64,000 bases of DNA from Zhengitettix transpicula. Taxonomy: Eukaryota > Arthropoda > Insecta > Orthoptera > Tetrigidae. The notes beneath the pieces are model-generated. The model saw only the letters and a program-made list of their open reading frames with translations, searched no databases and was not told the DNA's origin. Location: NCBI GenBank assembly GCA_037074705.1, contig CM073590.1, positions 241,151,101-241,215,100 on the forward strand, read 5' to 3'. This document shows, piece by piece, positions 21,244 to 34,393 of this stretch (positions are counted from its first letter, which is position 1; the number at the start of each line of letters is the position of its first letter). The translations under genes were made by a program, and so were the position numbers.

Positions 21244-22342
21244 ACTCCAAAATACATCAGAACAGTATGAAATTTATTCAGCTTCAACATTTGTATAAAG
21301 CAATCTTTCGGAACAACGAGCAAAAAACTAAAATACATCCCTTTTAAAGACCACCACTGCCATCAGGACTATTTTCTTTAAACTATCGTACCAAGGATCA
21401 ATTGTGCCAATTTTCAAACGGGCTGGATTTATATCTCTCGAATTGTCTAATTTGACTGTGCTATATAATTTATTTCTGAATTTGAAATGACCCTGACAGA
21501 GCTAAAATCCTTAATTTCGAGCAGATACAAATACCAAAGATGTAATTATGGGTGAATATTTTGTAAGGCCTGCACCCGTACTATTTTTCCCAGAAAAATA
21601 CACAAAGTAATGAAGGTCATTAACTCACATTTACGTTGTTCGAACAAACCTCAATTTCTTTATCTTTCCATAACTGAAATAAAAATGTAAGAATAATATA
21701 GTAATATAGTACGAGTAAGAAAATCAAAAACTTGAATATATCAAGTAGAGCAGATGAAATAAGGTTCTTGAGATAGTTTAGTTAACAAGTTTACAAGCTC
21801 AAATGAAAAAAGAAATCTTGTTACTGAAGAAATAAATAAGCTCAATATGTTACTTGAAAAGCAATGGAATAAAATTAGAGTTTATGACATACTGCTTGGC
21901 CATTAAACACTAAACATGTCACCCTATTGTAAACAATATGATGTGATATGTCAAATATGTTGGCCTCAGGATATATTTTAAGTAAATTATCAGACGAATA
22001 TGGTTAGAATAACAAAAGTTTTTGAGAATTTATTTTAAAATAAAGAAATTTTCACATAAATTACATTGAAATAAAATGTTTTCCGAGACTTAAAATAAGG
22101 GATTAATCGTTATTAATCCGATGTAGTCCTTTATCATTTTTATTAAAAAAATAATTTATAGTTCATTATAATATATATGTTGTAAATCCTTTTGTTTAGT
22201 AAATACTTGTACGTTCAATTAGCGTTACTTTATCTTGCAGATGACTAGTTAAAATACCAAAAGCTCCAGTTTTTTCTAAATGATAAGTCATCTTTGTGTA
22301 ACAAAAAACCAAAATATCTTGACCCACTTTAAAAGAACCACA
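21244..22342. other. AT-rich unassigned DNA, mirrored in the right arm
   Basis: No gene recognised. The end of this stretch corresponds to the right-arm ORF at 59655-60005, but lacks 219 bases of it. Confidence 0.5.
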
Positions 22343-24560
22343 GGAAAGCCTAATTGGTCAAAATGCAGCGCCAGATGAATCTTGCGTTATTTAAAGTCAA
22401 GCAGGTTTCAGTGAGATGGAACTCCTTGATCATGATGTAAAGACTCGTATAAATGACCCCCCCCCCGCCGTACCTCCTTAAGGAGTAGACTAAATTATAA
22501 ATAGGGATTTAAAGCACTAAGTATTTATAAGTATACAACAAAGACTGATGTTACACGTAAAGATACGTACACTCACCAAGTTTACAAACCCAACCAGGTT
22601 CCTTGCAAAATGGGAGGCCTGTGACAGTATTCAACAAAATTGTGGAAACTCAGAATGGTTTTCGTGTGTTAGATCATACAAAGCGTTCAACAGTTACAAC
22701 AGGACCAGGCAATTTATATTCCAAGATCAACAAAACCATTTTTTTTAAAAAATTGTACCAATTTTAAGAAATTACACAAAAAATCCCAGCATTCCAATTC
22801 AATGAAATGTCAGGTTCACCCTCTCTCGTCTGCTACATCAGATGATGCATTGCCCGGGGGGTACCACGTGGCGGTGAGAGTAGGATTTGCTAGCAGAGCT
22901 GTACTAGACAGGTGGCATTTCTCAGGATACAGTCTTGAACATAACATCAAGACACCTGAGGCCTATACTAGCCTTTACCCCCCTACTTTATAGTAGAGTA
23001 TTTTCATTAATACCATCATTTTAAAAACCCGTTAGCACAAAAACTTACCAAATTTGATGAATATATGTACATAATGGGAATTAACAGAAACACTACTTAA
23101 AAAGATTGGAACCAGGCAGATTAGTCATGACTTTATAATGGTATACATGATCCAATTACCATGCTATCTTGAAAACGTCAATATAATTGAGCACATGACT
23201 ATCAATTACTTCATTTAAATAACATTTGACAATTACATTTTTACTTAGTTATGAGTACAATATTTTGCTAAACACTGAAAAATTAATCAAAAATTGATTT
23301 TCTTAATCAGATTGACATAATCGTAGAAGTTAATCATTATCTCATTTTAACTACCCATTACAAATTACATCCTTTTAAAAATAAGCAAAGGAAAGTCTAA
23401 TTGGTCAAAATGCAGCACCAGATGAATATTGCATTATTTAAAGTCAAGCAGGTTTCAGAGAGATGGAACTCCTTCTTGATCAATATGTAGACATAAAAAT
23501 AACCCCCCTCCCCCCCATCCCTCCTGAAGGACTAGACTAAATTATAAATAGGGTTTTAAAGCACTAAGTATTTATAAGTATACAACAAAGACTGATGTTA
23601 CACATAAAGATATGTACACTCACCAAGTTTACAAAGCTTGCAAGATGGGAGGCCTGTGACAGTATTCTACAAAATAGTGGAAACTCAGAAGGGTTTTCGT
23701 GTTAGATCATACAAAGTGTTCAACAGTTACAACAGGACCAGGCAATTTATATTCAAAGATAAACAAAACCAATTTTTTTTTAAATTGTACCAATTTTAAG
23801 AAATTACACAAAAATTCCCAGCATTCCAATTCAATGAAATGTCAGGTTCACCCTCTCTCGTCTGCTACATCAGATGATGCATTGCCCGGGGGGTACCACT
23901 TGGCGGTGAGAGTTGGATTTGCTTTCAGAGCTGTACTAGACAGGTGGCATTTCTCAGGATACAGTCTTGAACATAACATCAAGACTCCTGAGGCCTATAC
24001 TAGCCTTTACCCCCCTACTTTATAGTAGAGTATTTTCATTAATAACAACATTTTAAAAACCCGTTAGCACAAAAACTTACCCAATTTAATGAATATATGT
24101 ATATAATGGGAATTAACAGAAACACTACTTAAAAAGATTGGAACCAGGCAGATTAGTCATGAACTTTATAACTGTACATGTGATCCAATAACCAAGCTGT
24201 CTTGAAAAAGTCAATATAATTGAGCACATGACTATCAATTACTTCAGTTAAATAACTTGACAATTAAATTTTTACTTGGTTATTAGTACAATATTTTGCT
24301 CAACAATGAAAAATTAATCAAAAATTGATTTTCTAAATGAGACTGACATAATCGCAGAAGTTAACGATTATTTCATTTTAAAGAAATGTCAGTAGCCTTG
24401 GATGCATCACAAAGTTAAAGATTGTAAATGAAAAAATTCTATTTTTATAGACCAGTTTGTGAGCCACAATATACTTTGTGCCTATACATATAATAGTGTA
24501 GGTACTTTATATATATATATATATAAATATATACTATAAATGAAAAATAACTACCCATTA
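22343..24560 (+). repeat. two tandem units of a ~1.05-kb repeat
   Basis: Units at about 22343-23390 and 23391-24560 share, in order, TCTAATTGGTCAAAATGCAG, a C-rich run, CTGATGTTACAC, TGCCCGGGGGGTACCAC and TTACCCCCCTACTTTATAGT blocks. The first half could encode about 60 residues (MKCQVHPLSS...), nearly the same in each unit, but with no known motif. The family also occurs at 17136-17885 and, inverted, at 57461-59640. Confidence 0.85.
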
Positions 24561-26089
24561 CAAATTACACCTTTTTAAAAACTGAATATTTTAATTATTT
24601 AAAAAAGTTTGAGTTGCAAAATCTCTGACAGGCGAACCAGATAAAAATCTAAAAATACAACTCTTGAAATATCTCTATAACATCGAAATGTGATATAAAT
24701 TTTAACTTTGAAATTCAACTCAAAATTCATTTAAAAATATTGTTAAATAAAGCAAAAATACTTAATTCTCACAATGAGGATCTTAACTTAATCTATAACT
24801 TTGTTAGTGCACATGAAAAGATAATATTAGGTAAGTAAATACAAGTTTCATTTATAGGTCAGAATGTATTGAACGTGATACAGTTTATTTGAAAAGGATA
24901 GAACGATAAAATGCTCCGTAATTTATAAATTCGATAATACCTAAAAACGCATAAACCGCACGAACTTTTAACAGAAAAACTGCCGTAATATATTCACCAG
25001 ACACAACAAACAACAAAATTATATTTGAACTACGAAACCAAAAAAAATATTGATTTTTTCCGAGATGGTGTGGCAATCAATTGATACATAAAGACCGCAT
25101 TGTAAGTTTGTTTAAAATTATAAGATCAAATTGAAACGTTATTACGTACCTAGTTTATATCTGAATAACATTAATTAAACACAATTTTTATGCTCCTGGC
25201 AAATATATATATATATATATGTAAGAAATTACACAAATATATATGTGTGTTGGCAAAGCTTTACCTTGTAGCAATAATGTTCAGATCGTGCATTTGATGT
25301 TGTAAGAAACGCGACGATTGAAACAAAGTAACTTCCACGTGGAGTCGACAAGACGGTTTGAATTTGTAACCTCACGCCAACGGCCAAACGGCCTGCAGAG
25401 AGAATACTGATGACAAAGATGTTATATTCCAAAGATATAAAACTGCTGGATTCGATAATACAATGTAATTAAAAGCATCTTGTTAATTTGTTAATCGTGT
25501 TCAGTAAAATTCGATCTCTATTAATGACGACTTGTGACAACATTATCACTATAACTATCTTATTGTCTACTTACTTCAGTTGAAACAATTGTAAACTTAA
25601 TATCTAATCTTCATGCAATTTATGTCTCCTCATTACTTCACTATTTGCATCATGCTCTATATCGTTTCGGCAGATGTTGATTTACATACCACGTCAAAAA
25701 GTAACCATTACATAGCGTATTATTCTGCGATAAAACTAAAGGAACTCCGCTCTTTTTGTTCGCGTAAAGATAGTGCAATGTACATAAATACGACTTTTCT
25801 GTGTACTTATTGATGCTTCTTTAGTGCAATTAAAATAAGAAGGTAAGATCGAGTTTCCGCGAGAAGGGAGGCGTATATATCACAATAAACGTAGACTTCC
25901 TGTATCGTACAGCGAAATCAACAGAATATACTGTGATAATTTGGCAAAAGAGCTCGTCCCACCCTTAATTTAAAGCGTTCCTATTGATGGATTCAAGGTA
26001 AAACCTCTTGCGGAAAATAGCGGCCAAAAGCCATTAAATTTTAATCGGGCTGTGACGAGAAAAAAATGAACTACATATATATATATTGT
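24561..26089. other. AT-rich DNA with one exon-like block
   Basis: Mostly featureless AT-rich sequence with a TA run at 25203-25221. The only coding-like piece is the exon candidate at 25265-25392. Confidence 0.5.
25265..25392 (-). other. candidate internal exon (128 bases)
   Basis: On the minus strand a CTCTCTGCAG acceptor precedes 128 bases that are open in the frame AGRLAVGVRLQIQTV to SEHYCYK, followed by a GTAAAG donor. The right arm keeps the same exon shape and frame with a Phe/Tyr change. No flanking exon was identified and the product is not recognised. Confidence 0.3.
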
Positions 26090-28135
26090 AATAATTAATT
26101 ATAACTATAATAATAATGACTGAATTTAACAAATGATAAAAAACACACAAAATTACAATACTTTCTTTATACGGGAATCAATGATTATGTGGCGTTTTAA
26201 ATGAACAACTATTAACTTTAAACAATTAACCAAATTTATTATCAATTTTAAAACAAGTATAAAATACACAAAATATTTGGGATCTCAGGGTCTTGAACTG
26301 GGTTTGATAAATGGCAGAATTTATATCATCAAAATTACATTTACTTTTTATGGAAATCAATGCGTATGAACATAGACGAAATTTGTTGTGGAAGAAATAA
26401 TACTAAAGATTGAATTTAAACAATTTTAATTTTATCAAGAATTAACCATCTCATTTTATCGATAATTTAAATAATTAAAGAACGATCTGACTTTTATCTT
26501 TTAAACACGGTTTACAAATAATTTTAAAGTTTTCTCTACTTACGGCTGCCCAGGTCTCATTTTTAGCTTTTCGTGCACAATTTTGGGGACATCACTGATT
26601 CTAAGTTCTCACAGACTCTAAAGGTTCACAGGCTCTAATTGGCGTTGTTTGTTAGTTGGTTTAACACAAATTGGTTGGTTCTTGATGCTTTACTCCAACC
26701 TGGATTTGTAGATCTCGTGACTATAGTTGAAAATGTATTTCATTGGTTCGTCTATGGCCAGTGAATTCACACTAGTTGCTCTGTCTCCTTCCCGACTGAA
26801 TATTGCTTTACTTTTTAATATTTGAAAGTATGTTTGTGACTGGACCACATTCTTTCGTTCTGACTGCCGACTGTAAAAACTTTCAATGAGTTCTTTTCGT
26901 CCGTTCTATTCGCTGTCTGCTGACCGACTGTATATTTCCCGACTGTTCGTTCGTCTCGTAAATTTTGAGCGCGTAGAACCTCAACAATGTTTTATTTGCC
27001 TTACCGGTTTGTTGCGGCGTCCGCTCTATATCCACTAATAATGAGTCCGCTACAATTCAACTTTTCAATTAGCACAATGCCTTAATTATCAATTACTACA
27101 ATATATATATATATATATATATATTGTAATAATCAAATTAAAAACATTTAAATTGATTTAATGAATTTAGATTTACTCGTGCCACACGTTGTGGAAGCTA
27201 TTTTGTAATAATTCAAATTAATAACATTTAATTTATTTTAAATTAATTTATTCGTGCCACACGTTGTGCAAGCATTTTGTAATAATCAAATAGGTGGCTT
27301 AACAAATGAATGAAAGATTATTTTACAAACAAAAGAATTTATTTATTATCAATACTTGAACAATTTACAATTAATTAATGTCTCAGGGTCATAACTGGGT
27401 TTGATAAAGGCTATATCATTTAAAATAATTAAAGACACAAAATTATTTTTTAAAAAAGGAAAATATTTACTCGTCAATTAACAAAGACTAAATTTAATTA
27501 TCGACGAACTTATACTAAAAGATGGATTTTAATTTACAATTTTTTTTATCAAAAGAAAAAAACGATATCTGACATCTATCTTTTAATTTGTTTTACATAA
27601 TTAACTGTTTTCTATTGTTACTTACGGCTGCCCACTGCTTCTAGGATACTTTGGATTTACGAAGCACGGTGATGGGTTTTGCACAGCTTCTACTTAGCTC
27701 ACAGATTCTAATTTAAATATTTCTGAAACAAAGTGAGGAACCAGGAACCTCTTCTTCGTCTCTCACTCCCTCGGTTGTCTTCTTCTCACGGCTGCCCAGC
27801 TTAGCAGGTTTTTGTAGTTCTGCCTTCGATTCTCGCTCTCGGTACGTGTTTAACCTTCCAGCCAAACCTCCACCCAACTTAATGCTCTCGGCTCTGATTT
27901 CCAACTCCTTTAATTTTAGTTCCGTCCTCGACTGAATTCCATAGCCGACTGCCTCGTCTCGTAATTTTGAGCGCGCATTCCTTCTTCCAGCAACACTATG
28001 CTTCATTGTCGCTTGTAGTGTTCGGTACCGCCGTCAAGAATGTTTCTCGAACAATTTAGATTATCAATTACACAATTAATGCCTTTAATTAATAGGCATT
28101 GCAATATATATATATATATATATACATATATATAT
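26090..28135 (-). repeat. two diverged ~1-kb modules bounded by (TA)n
   Basis: Modules at about 26090-27124 and 27125-28135 share, read on the minus strand, a GCGCTCAAAATT block, GGGCAGCCGTAAGTA, a run ending AAAAGATA, and ATCAAACCCAGTT...GACCCTGAGA. Each is bounded by TTACAATATATATA-type tracts. The second can encode a 97-residue Lys/Glu-rich frame (27713-28006, MKHSVAGRRNARSKLRDE onwards) with no known domain. The GCCG|GTAAGTA-like block suggests a spliced leader region of a non-coding element. Inverted copies are at 53876-55936. Confidence 0.75.
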
Positions 28136-28762
28136 AATTCTCAGTGTGCATATTTTCTTATTACTTAGTATATACTCTAAAATAATGTTATTTAATTCAG
28201 AACTCTCAATAAAGGCAACACCAAATTATATTGCTTCTTCTTTCCAACCACTTTACCGGATTGTTCGTGTTATCATATCCAAGATGTCCTTTCGTATACA
28301 TCATGTGTCTTGTATGGCGGATATTTTTATGATGTATTTATTTATCTGTTGTAAAAGTGATTACTTTGCTCCTGGCTTACTAAGAGTTTTAATATACTAT
28401 GTACCTAAATATAGAATTATCATTGTTATAGTGTTCTTATCCGATGCTCATGTTTATGGCAGCGGTAAGGAACCTTATTTTTTTTTGTAGGAAAACTAAG
28501 TACGTTTGGATATTTATCTTTAGAGACAAGTCACTGGTAAAAGTCCTGCAGAGATACATCACGAAACTGACTTTTGAGAACATCATGTGCCTGGAGTTCA
28601 AGTAATTCCATTTGAAGCGACATTTCTACTTGTTTTACTTCGAAAGGTGTCATGAGTATTTGGAACTGAAGTTCATGTGAACCGAAATCCTCACATCTAG
28701 ATGTATTTAATGAAAATAGTTCCTGTGCAAGGGCATTTTTATCGAAATTTTTGTGGGATGTT
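28136..28762 (+). other. unassigned stretch with a 114-codon frame
   Basis: A frame at 28146-28490 (MHIFLLLSIYSKIM onwards) is open in both arms with a few substitutions, is hydrophobic and has no known motif. It contains a CAGCGGTAAGG donor-like site and a T9GTAG acceptor-like site, so parts could be intronic. Confidence 0.3.
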
Positions 28763-29725
28763 AAGGTGCATTTACACGTGCGAGTTTTTGACTCTCGAGA
28801 GTGGAAGATATCCTCTCGAGAGTAAAACTCTCAAGTGTAAAGGCCTCTGAGAGTTTTCGCCACATGAGGAGCTGCATTCTCGCCAGGTATTCAAGAACAT
28901 TTGAATTAGATAAGAGTTAGCTGAGAGTAATATGGCCAAAAAATATATATAAAATGGACCAACGAGGATGTTTGGAAGCTTTATTTCACAAACAAGTTTA
29001 CATTCTTTTACAAACATTACAACATTATTATGAACTAATTCAATTTCAAATAATGTCTTTCTTTAAGCGAGGGTAATTTCTAAGGTATTAAGAATTTGTA
29101 TAGACATGCAGCAATCTATTGGTTCCAACTTCTTTATAAAAACACATTTTCTTTGAATGATAAAACAAAGATCTTCTCAGAACAAAGGTAATAAATAATC
29201 ATCACATAAAAAATTAATATACAATTTTATTAAGTTCATAGATAACATTGTCACGCTGCTCACAGAAACACTGGATTTTGGTGACCAAGAAAATATTTTT
29301 CGGTTCAATCAATACGTACAAACATTATCTATCCTGTATAATAATCATGTTTTCATTTTAATTGAAGGGATCTCAGGAATTTAAAAAATTAAAAGTACGG
29401 AAATGGAACTGAAGATATAACAAAACTAAAAAAGCTGCTGCTACTTCTCTTTTTCGTGTTTTTTTAGAGTAACAGGCTACATGAGGGTAATCCACATGGT
29501 GGCAACTCCCTTTGAAAGGGGAGGGATGCGGAAAGGTATAGACCAGTGTTAACTACGGTCCCCGGACTTCAAATCATTCGCAGAACTGGCTGCGTGCGTG
29601 GAAATGGTCTCAGAGTTGCTCTCGGTGAGTGAACTCGGCCGAATTTCATTCTCCCGTGGAAAGGGCTCTGAGAGTAACTCTCGAGAGCTCCGGCTGCAAG
29701 TTGCTCTCACGTGTAAACGCACCTT
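28763..29725. mobile_element. non-autonomous element with inverted ends AAGGTGCATTTACACGTG
   Basis: Starts AAGGTGCATTTACACGTG and ends CACGTGTAAACGCACCTT, an 18-base inverted pair with one mismatch. Next to the left end is a hairpin of CTCTCGAGAG motifs (28768-28842). The inside contains a minus-strand piece of the SINE-like family near 29470-29560 and no transposase. No target duplication is evident. Only the left end survives in the right arm (53163-53253). Superfamily not determined. Confidence 0.65.
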
Positions 29726-32389
29726 GAGAGCGCGAAAATTATATGTATTTCCTACACAAATCTGATTTTCCCACAATCGAAGTTTGCTTTGAAAACATCG
29801 TGGGCAAGTGGACCTGGTTTTTGCATATTCGTATTTAGAACGTTCAATTAGCTGCTGACATTAATCAAAGGTTCGACTAGTATGGATTTGACCTTCATGT
29901 CCATAAATCGCTTCAACACTTTTCCTTTACTGAGCCAGCGAACTTGAGAATAAAAAAAAAACGAGGTTTCCATATTCTGAATCCACGTCCAGCAAGAATT
30001 ACTGGAACTGCCGTTGAGTCAAATTTCTCGATTTAACTTACGAAACAACTTTCTTCATTACCTGAGTGAATTTTAATCATTTAGCACTGAGATTTTCTTG
30101 ATGAACGATACAGTGAAATACGAACAGATTATTAATGTCAATATTTCTCTTTGATAATTATGGTTTTATACTGCCCTGTCCCCCTCATGTAGTGACTTTC
30201 ATGGATCGAAGTGTGAGCAAATCTTCCGTTATTTTAAAATTCTGGTCAACTGCAAGAACAATATGCAACAGAGAAATTTAGTGGCGTGCACGGCAAATCT
30301 TGCACTAGTGCCGGATGTGGCACTGGGGTTGTTTACCTTGGTTTATGGAATACGGTTATTGGTCATGTGCTCAACCACCAATATGGAGGACCAGAGTATT
30401 TCCCTTTGTCTCGCTCATCACTCAAGATGTGTCAGGTAAGGGAATCTCAACCAGTATCTACACTACCACCGATATAACTCTTTAGATCATAAAATCTCAC
30501 AACCACCACCGCCACAATAAGGCGAATATGCCATCGAGGATATTCTATTGCTTACTTTATGATATTATAGGTATCAAATCCGCTTACATCGTTGACTTTA
30601 TTTTGTACTGACTGAAATTGGGTGGTAGATCTTAAGAGGGAATATTTTGTTTCTCTTCAAATCTTCCTTTTAAGTTTGTCTCAAAGTTCATTTAAATGTT
30701 TGGTCATTTTCTTTAGGTAATCTTTTTAACTATAATTGATATTAATAGGGAAGAGGGAGATAAATAATCCTGGACTTTCTTATCTCCCATGAGACAATTA
30801 AAATATGAGAATTCATATACCTTCATTCTTGAGTAGTTTAAATGAATAAGCCTCTTTATTTCTGTCTTGGCATTGAATAATTTACTGTACGGGAAGTACT
30901 AGAATAAAATATTACTATCTGGCGAGATTAGTTTCAGTTTACTACACAAGAACTAACATGTTATAATCAAAAAGCTGCTTAAATCATATGGTTAATGACT
31001 TTTCCACTATAAATAAATATTTTACTTTCAGTTTATTTCTTTTTAAGGTTTCTCAAAAGCTGTAAAATTTTCCACTATCTATATAAATACAGTTTGTATT
31101 TCAATCTTGAGGATTTGACGTTCACTTTCATCGGTAAAGGCTCCTTACATGCAAGATAGATTTTTATTTATGGTTTATTAATAACATAGCGACAAAATTA
31201 TACTGGTTATAAGATATAATAATACTAAATTTTATCCTTTTTATTCCAGAAGAATCTACGTATATTTTTAAAAAAGTTCCACCTTGAAAACTACTTTGTG
31301 TTTTCGCGGTTCGTCTTTACTGTTGCATTGTATACTGTTATCTTTTATTTAATCTACTATATTAACCACTACGATTGTTAGCGGCTGAGAAATACCGTTA
31401 TTACCAGGATAATCTTTTTAAATAATTTAAGTTCAGTTTCTCACAATAATAATTTAGTGATAAATTAAATAACAACCAAAGTTTCTTCAATCATTGATGC
31501 TTTTCTCGGTTGATGAAAAATATTAATACCTATGTCAATGACAATTCTTAATTTTACCAGCTCGTCGAAAATAAGATTAAACGACAGGGTTTGTGAAATA
31601 AGCATAAAAAAATGTTGGTGGGGAAGATTTAGGTTATAACTTTATCACAGAAAACTATTTGTTTATTTAATGAATTAATGTTTCAATGCCTAGAATTTCG
31701 CAATTTAAAGTAAATAAAAATTTTACATTTTTATTGAATTTAGAAATTAATGAATGAAATACTGTTGGACGTATTATTCAACATCACATTTTCTACTATT
31801 AAGTAAAAGCTCATACTGGATCGTAGGACTGAAAACGGGTTTTAAATGGGAGATAGAATTTTCTCTATTATTTAATGATGACAAAGATACAGGAAAAATT
31901 ATAGTTACAACAAAACTATTAACACACATTTTTATCTCATTTTCGTCTTTATATCTATATTTCTTGAATAATATATTCTTCCTAGACATCAAAGACATAT
32001 GTTTAAATACCTCTTTGCCCGTGCTACATATATTAAACACGTTGAATCTTTCAGTTCTTTGGTCTTTGCGCTGCAACAACAGCTTCGGTTTGTGCACGTG
32101 TTTTTAACGACCCTATGATTAATTTTATTTGGGCGTGGAGAAATACCAAAGCAAACCCGTTTCTAAACTGAGACATTAAGGAGAACTTTACAGATATGCA
32201 GGACGAGACTACTTTTCGTACATTCGTGTGTTATGTTTGGAATGTGATCAATAATAATCGTGAACTGGTTCTCTGCATTGTAAACACTTCTAGAATGCGA
32301 GGTATAATTGTCCCTATTTTTAATAATAACGTTATATTTCATGTATGTATAAATGAACGCAATAAGTAAGTTAATTATTGCTCATATTC

Positions 32390-32391
<2 letters not shown>
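29726..32391. other. AT-rich unassigned DNA
   Basis: No gene recognised. A frame at 30286-30477 ending in a GTCAGGTAAGG donor-like site is kept in the right arm, but lacks a convincing acceptor. 31754-32107 is open on both strands in both arms because the DNA is simple, not because of a visible domain. Confidence 0.45.
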
Positions 32392-32432
<41 letters not shown>

Positions 32433-32787
32433 TTGTGCCAGATTCATCTTAATAATTCAATTCTTACACATTATTTCCTCCATTCCGAGAAAGTAAATTT
32501 TATTCATAAGTCACTAAAGAAAAAGCCCAAATGTAGTTGTAATTTAATGGGGTACACAATTTAGACATTGGTTGCTTTCTGAAAATATGTTTAATATTGT
32601 TCTTTTGATAATTTGATGCTGCAATTGGCAGTTCAGTCAAAATCTATATTATTTTTTTGTACTTTTTAATGTTGTATTGTAACAGATTTAACTATTACCG
32701 AGAAACTATTAGTGAGAAATTGTTGTAGATATTTGGTACGATATATTGCTTGTGAATTGCTTATTAAATGTGAACATATATATTTAT
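32392..32787. repeat. left-arm-only block between TA tracts
   Basis: A (TA)n run of about 40 bases, then about 355 bases ending in ACATATATATTTATGG. The right arm at 50917-50937 has only a short TA run here. Either an insertion into (TA)n, or a loss between two TA tracts. Confidence 0.75.
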
Positions 32788-32811
32788 GGTTCGACTTTAC
32801 TGACCGTCCCG

Positions 32812-32824
32812 GGCCGCCATCTTG
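32812..32824 (-). promoter_or_regulatory. YY1-like motif CAAGATGGCGGCC
   Basis: Read on the minus strand. The mirror is at 50878-50889. It lies next to the CRE cluster in the right arm but is separated from it here by the 1.4-kb transposon. Confidence 0.35.
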
Positions 32825-32846
32825 AATTTTTTTTTTCGCCAGCTTA

Positions 32847-34225
32847 AGCCCCGTCCAGACTGCCGAGCAACGAGCCGAACCTTGCTCGGTTCGGTGCTCT
32901 ATTGCCACCGGAGACTCCCGAGCCGAACAGAGCATTTACACGAACCGCAAGAAACCAGCCGAACATCTTGAAGACATGCTTCACATACAGCTTTCTTTGT
33001 CAACGAACTGCTTAGAAATTAAATATCCGAGTATCTTGAAGATAGTCTTGATTTGCTTGAAACCCAGCATATAGGAGGTAGGTAATTTATTTATTTTATA
33101 TTGACATACAATAAATGAAACACATAACGTATTACAATTATTATAATTTATGTAATATTTATAAAAAATAAAATTACTTTATTACAATTCTAAGGGCTGT
33201 TTTTTTTAAAAAAAAATGCAATTAATAACACCATATTGTCGTTGAGCGTCATTATAACACTTATTTGTTACTTATTACCGTGTGATTCTTGAAGGAATAC
33301 ATCAATTTTTTAAAAAATTTAACTTATATACGTGATAGTTTCCACATGTTCATCTCCCACAATTGATACAAATTTTCTTACCATTTATGTTTTTAGGCGA
33401 CTGAGAAAACCTCAAACATACATGTGCTATACATATTTTTAAATGAAATGTTCTTTACAATATCAATGTAATTTATAAAACATTTAGCTAACAATTAATT
33501 ACGAAACGGACCTTGTGTTATATAATTACATTTAAAGGGACATAACAAATTGCCTCATGAAATGAAGTATTTCCAAAACTTAAAAATGATTATGGATTTT
33601 AGGAAAGTGTAGTGATGGTTTTCAAGATTAGTTTAGTACCCTTACACATTGATTTCTATATATTTACTTTTAAGAATGATCTAAATGTGGCTGAAAGCTT
33701 CCTCATATACTAAAATAATGTTCATTGAAGACTGATATGGTTTTAACTTAATTATATCACAAATAAAATTACACAATTTAATATCAAACCACTGCTATGT
33801 AAAGAAACTGGATTGTGTTCACATAATTACAAGAATTTGTATTTATCCCTAGGTATTTTCACATAATGGAAGACCAGTCTGTAGCAGCCTTGGCTTATAT
33901 TTACATTCATATGTAAAGTCTTGACTCCATTCGTTTTCGGACGCCATTTCTATCTAAGTGATAAAGTCAACCAACGTAGCAAAGAATACAAGACAAGGAG
34001 TATAGAATATACTATGATCTTTGAGATAAGCCAAAGAAATACGTTCGGTTCGGCTCGGTCCGCGTCCACACTAGCACCGAACTTTCCTTTGATGTTTCGT
34101 CAGAAAACCGACAACAGCCGGAGCCTGGGGCGAGCAATCCTGGTCCATGTGGCGCATGCGCAAAACAGGTGGCGCATGCGCACTGACTTTTGTTCGGCTC
34201 GTTGCTCGGCAGTCTGGACGGGGCT
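32847..34225. mobile_element. PIF/Harbinger-type non-autonomous DNA transposon (1379 bp)
   Basis: Perfect 34-base terminal inverted repeats, beginning AGCCCCGTCCAGACTGCCGA at the left and ending in its reverse complement at the right. The 3-bp target duplication TTA lies at 32844-32846 and 34226-34228. The right arm at the matching place reads GCTTATACG, with one TTA and no insert: a precise empty site. The TTA duplication and the end sequence fit PIF/Harbinger. The inside is AT-rich with no transposase. Near the right end are two GCGCATGCGC palindromes resembling NRF1 sites. Confidence 0.92.
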
Positions 34226-34239
34226 TTATACGTCACTAC

Positions 34240-34393
34240 TGACGTCATATGGCGTCAGCGCTGCCAACCCCAGCATATTCCCACCAAAATGTAAAGTGAT
34301 GACGTCACTCACCTGAATTAATTGTTGATTTTAGCAAAACGAACCGTGCGAAGACGGCATATTGAATGAACAGGTGCTGTCGTGATGACGTCA
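34240..34393. promoter_or_regulatory. cluster of three perfect CRE-like sites, left arm
   Basis: TGACGTCA at 34240-34247, 34300-34307 and 34386-34393, with a variant TGACGTAA at 34512-34519. On the minus strand a CAG|GTGAGT donor sits inside the second site. This looks like a promoter or first-exon region, but no product can be named. Confidence 0.4.

Noticed and set aside
33921..34316. 131-codon frame over the right end of the PIF/Harbinger-type element
   Set aside because: It crosses the transposon boundary and the target duplication, and includes the terminal inverted repeat, so it is accidental.
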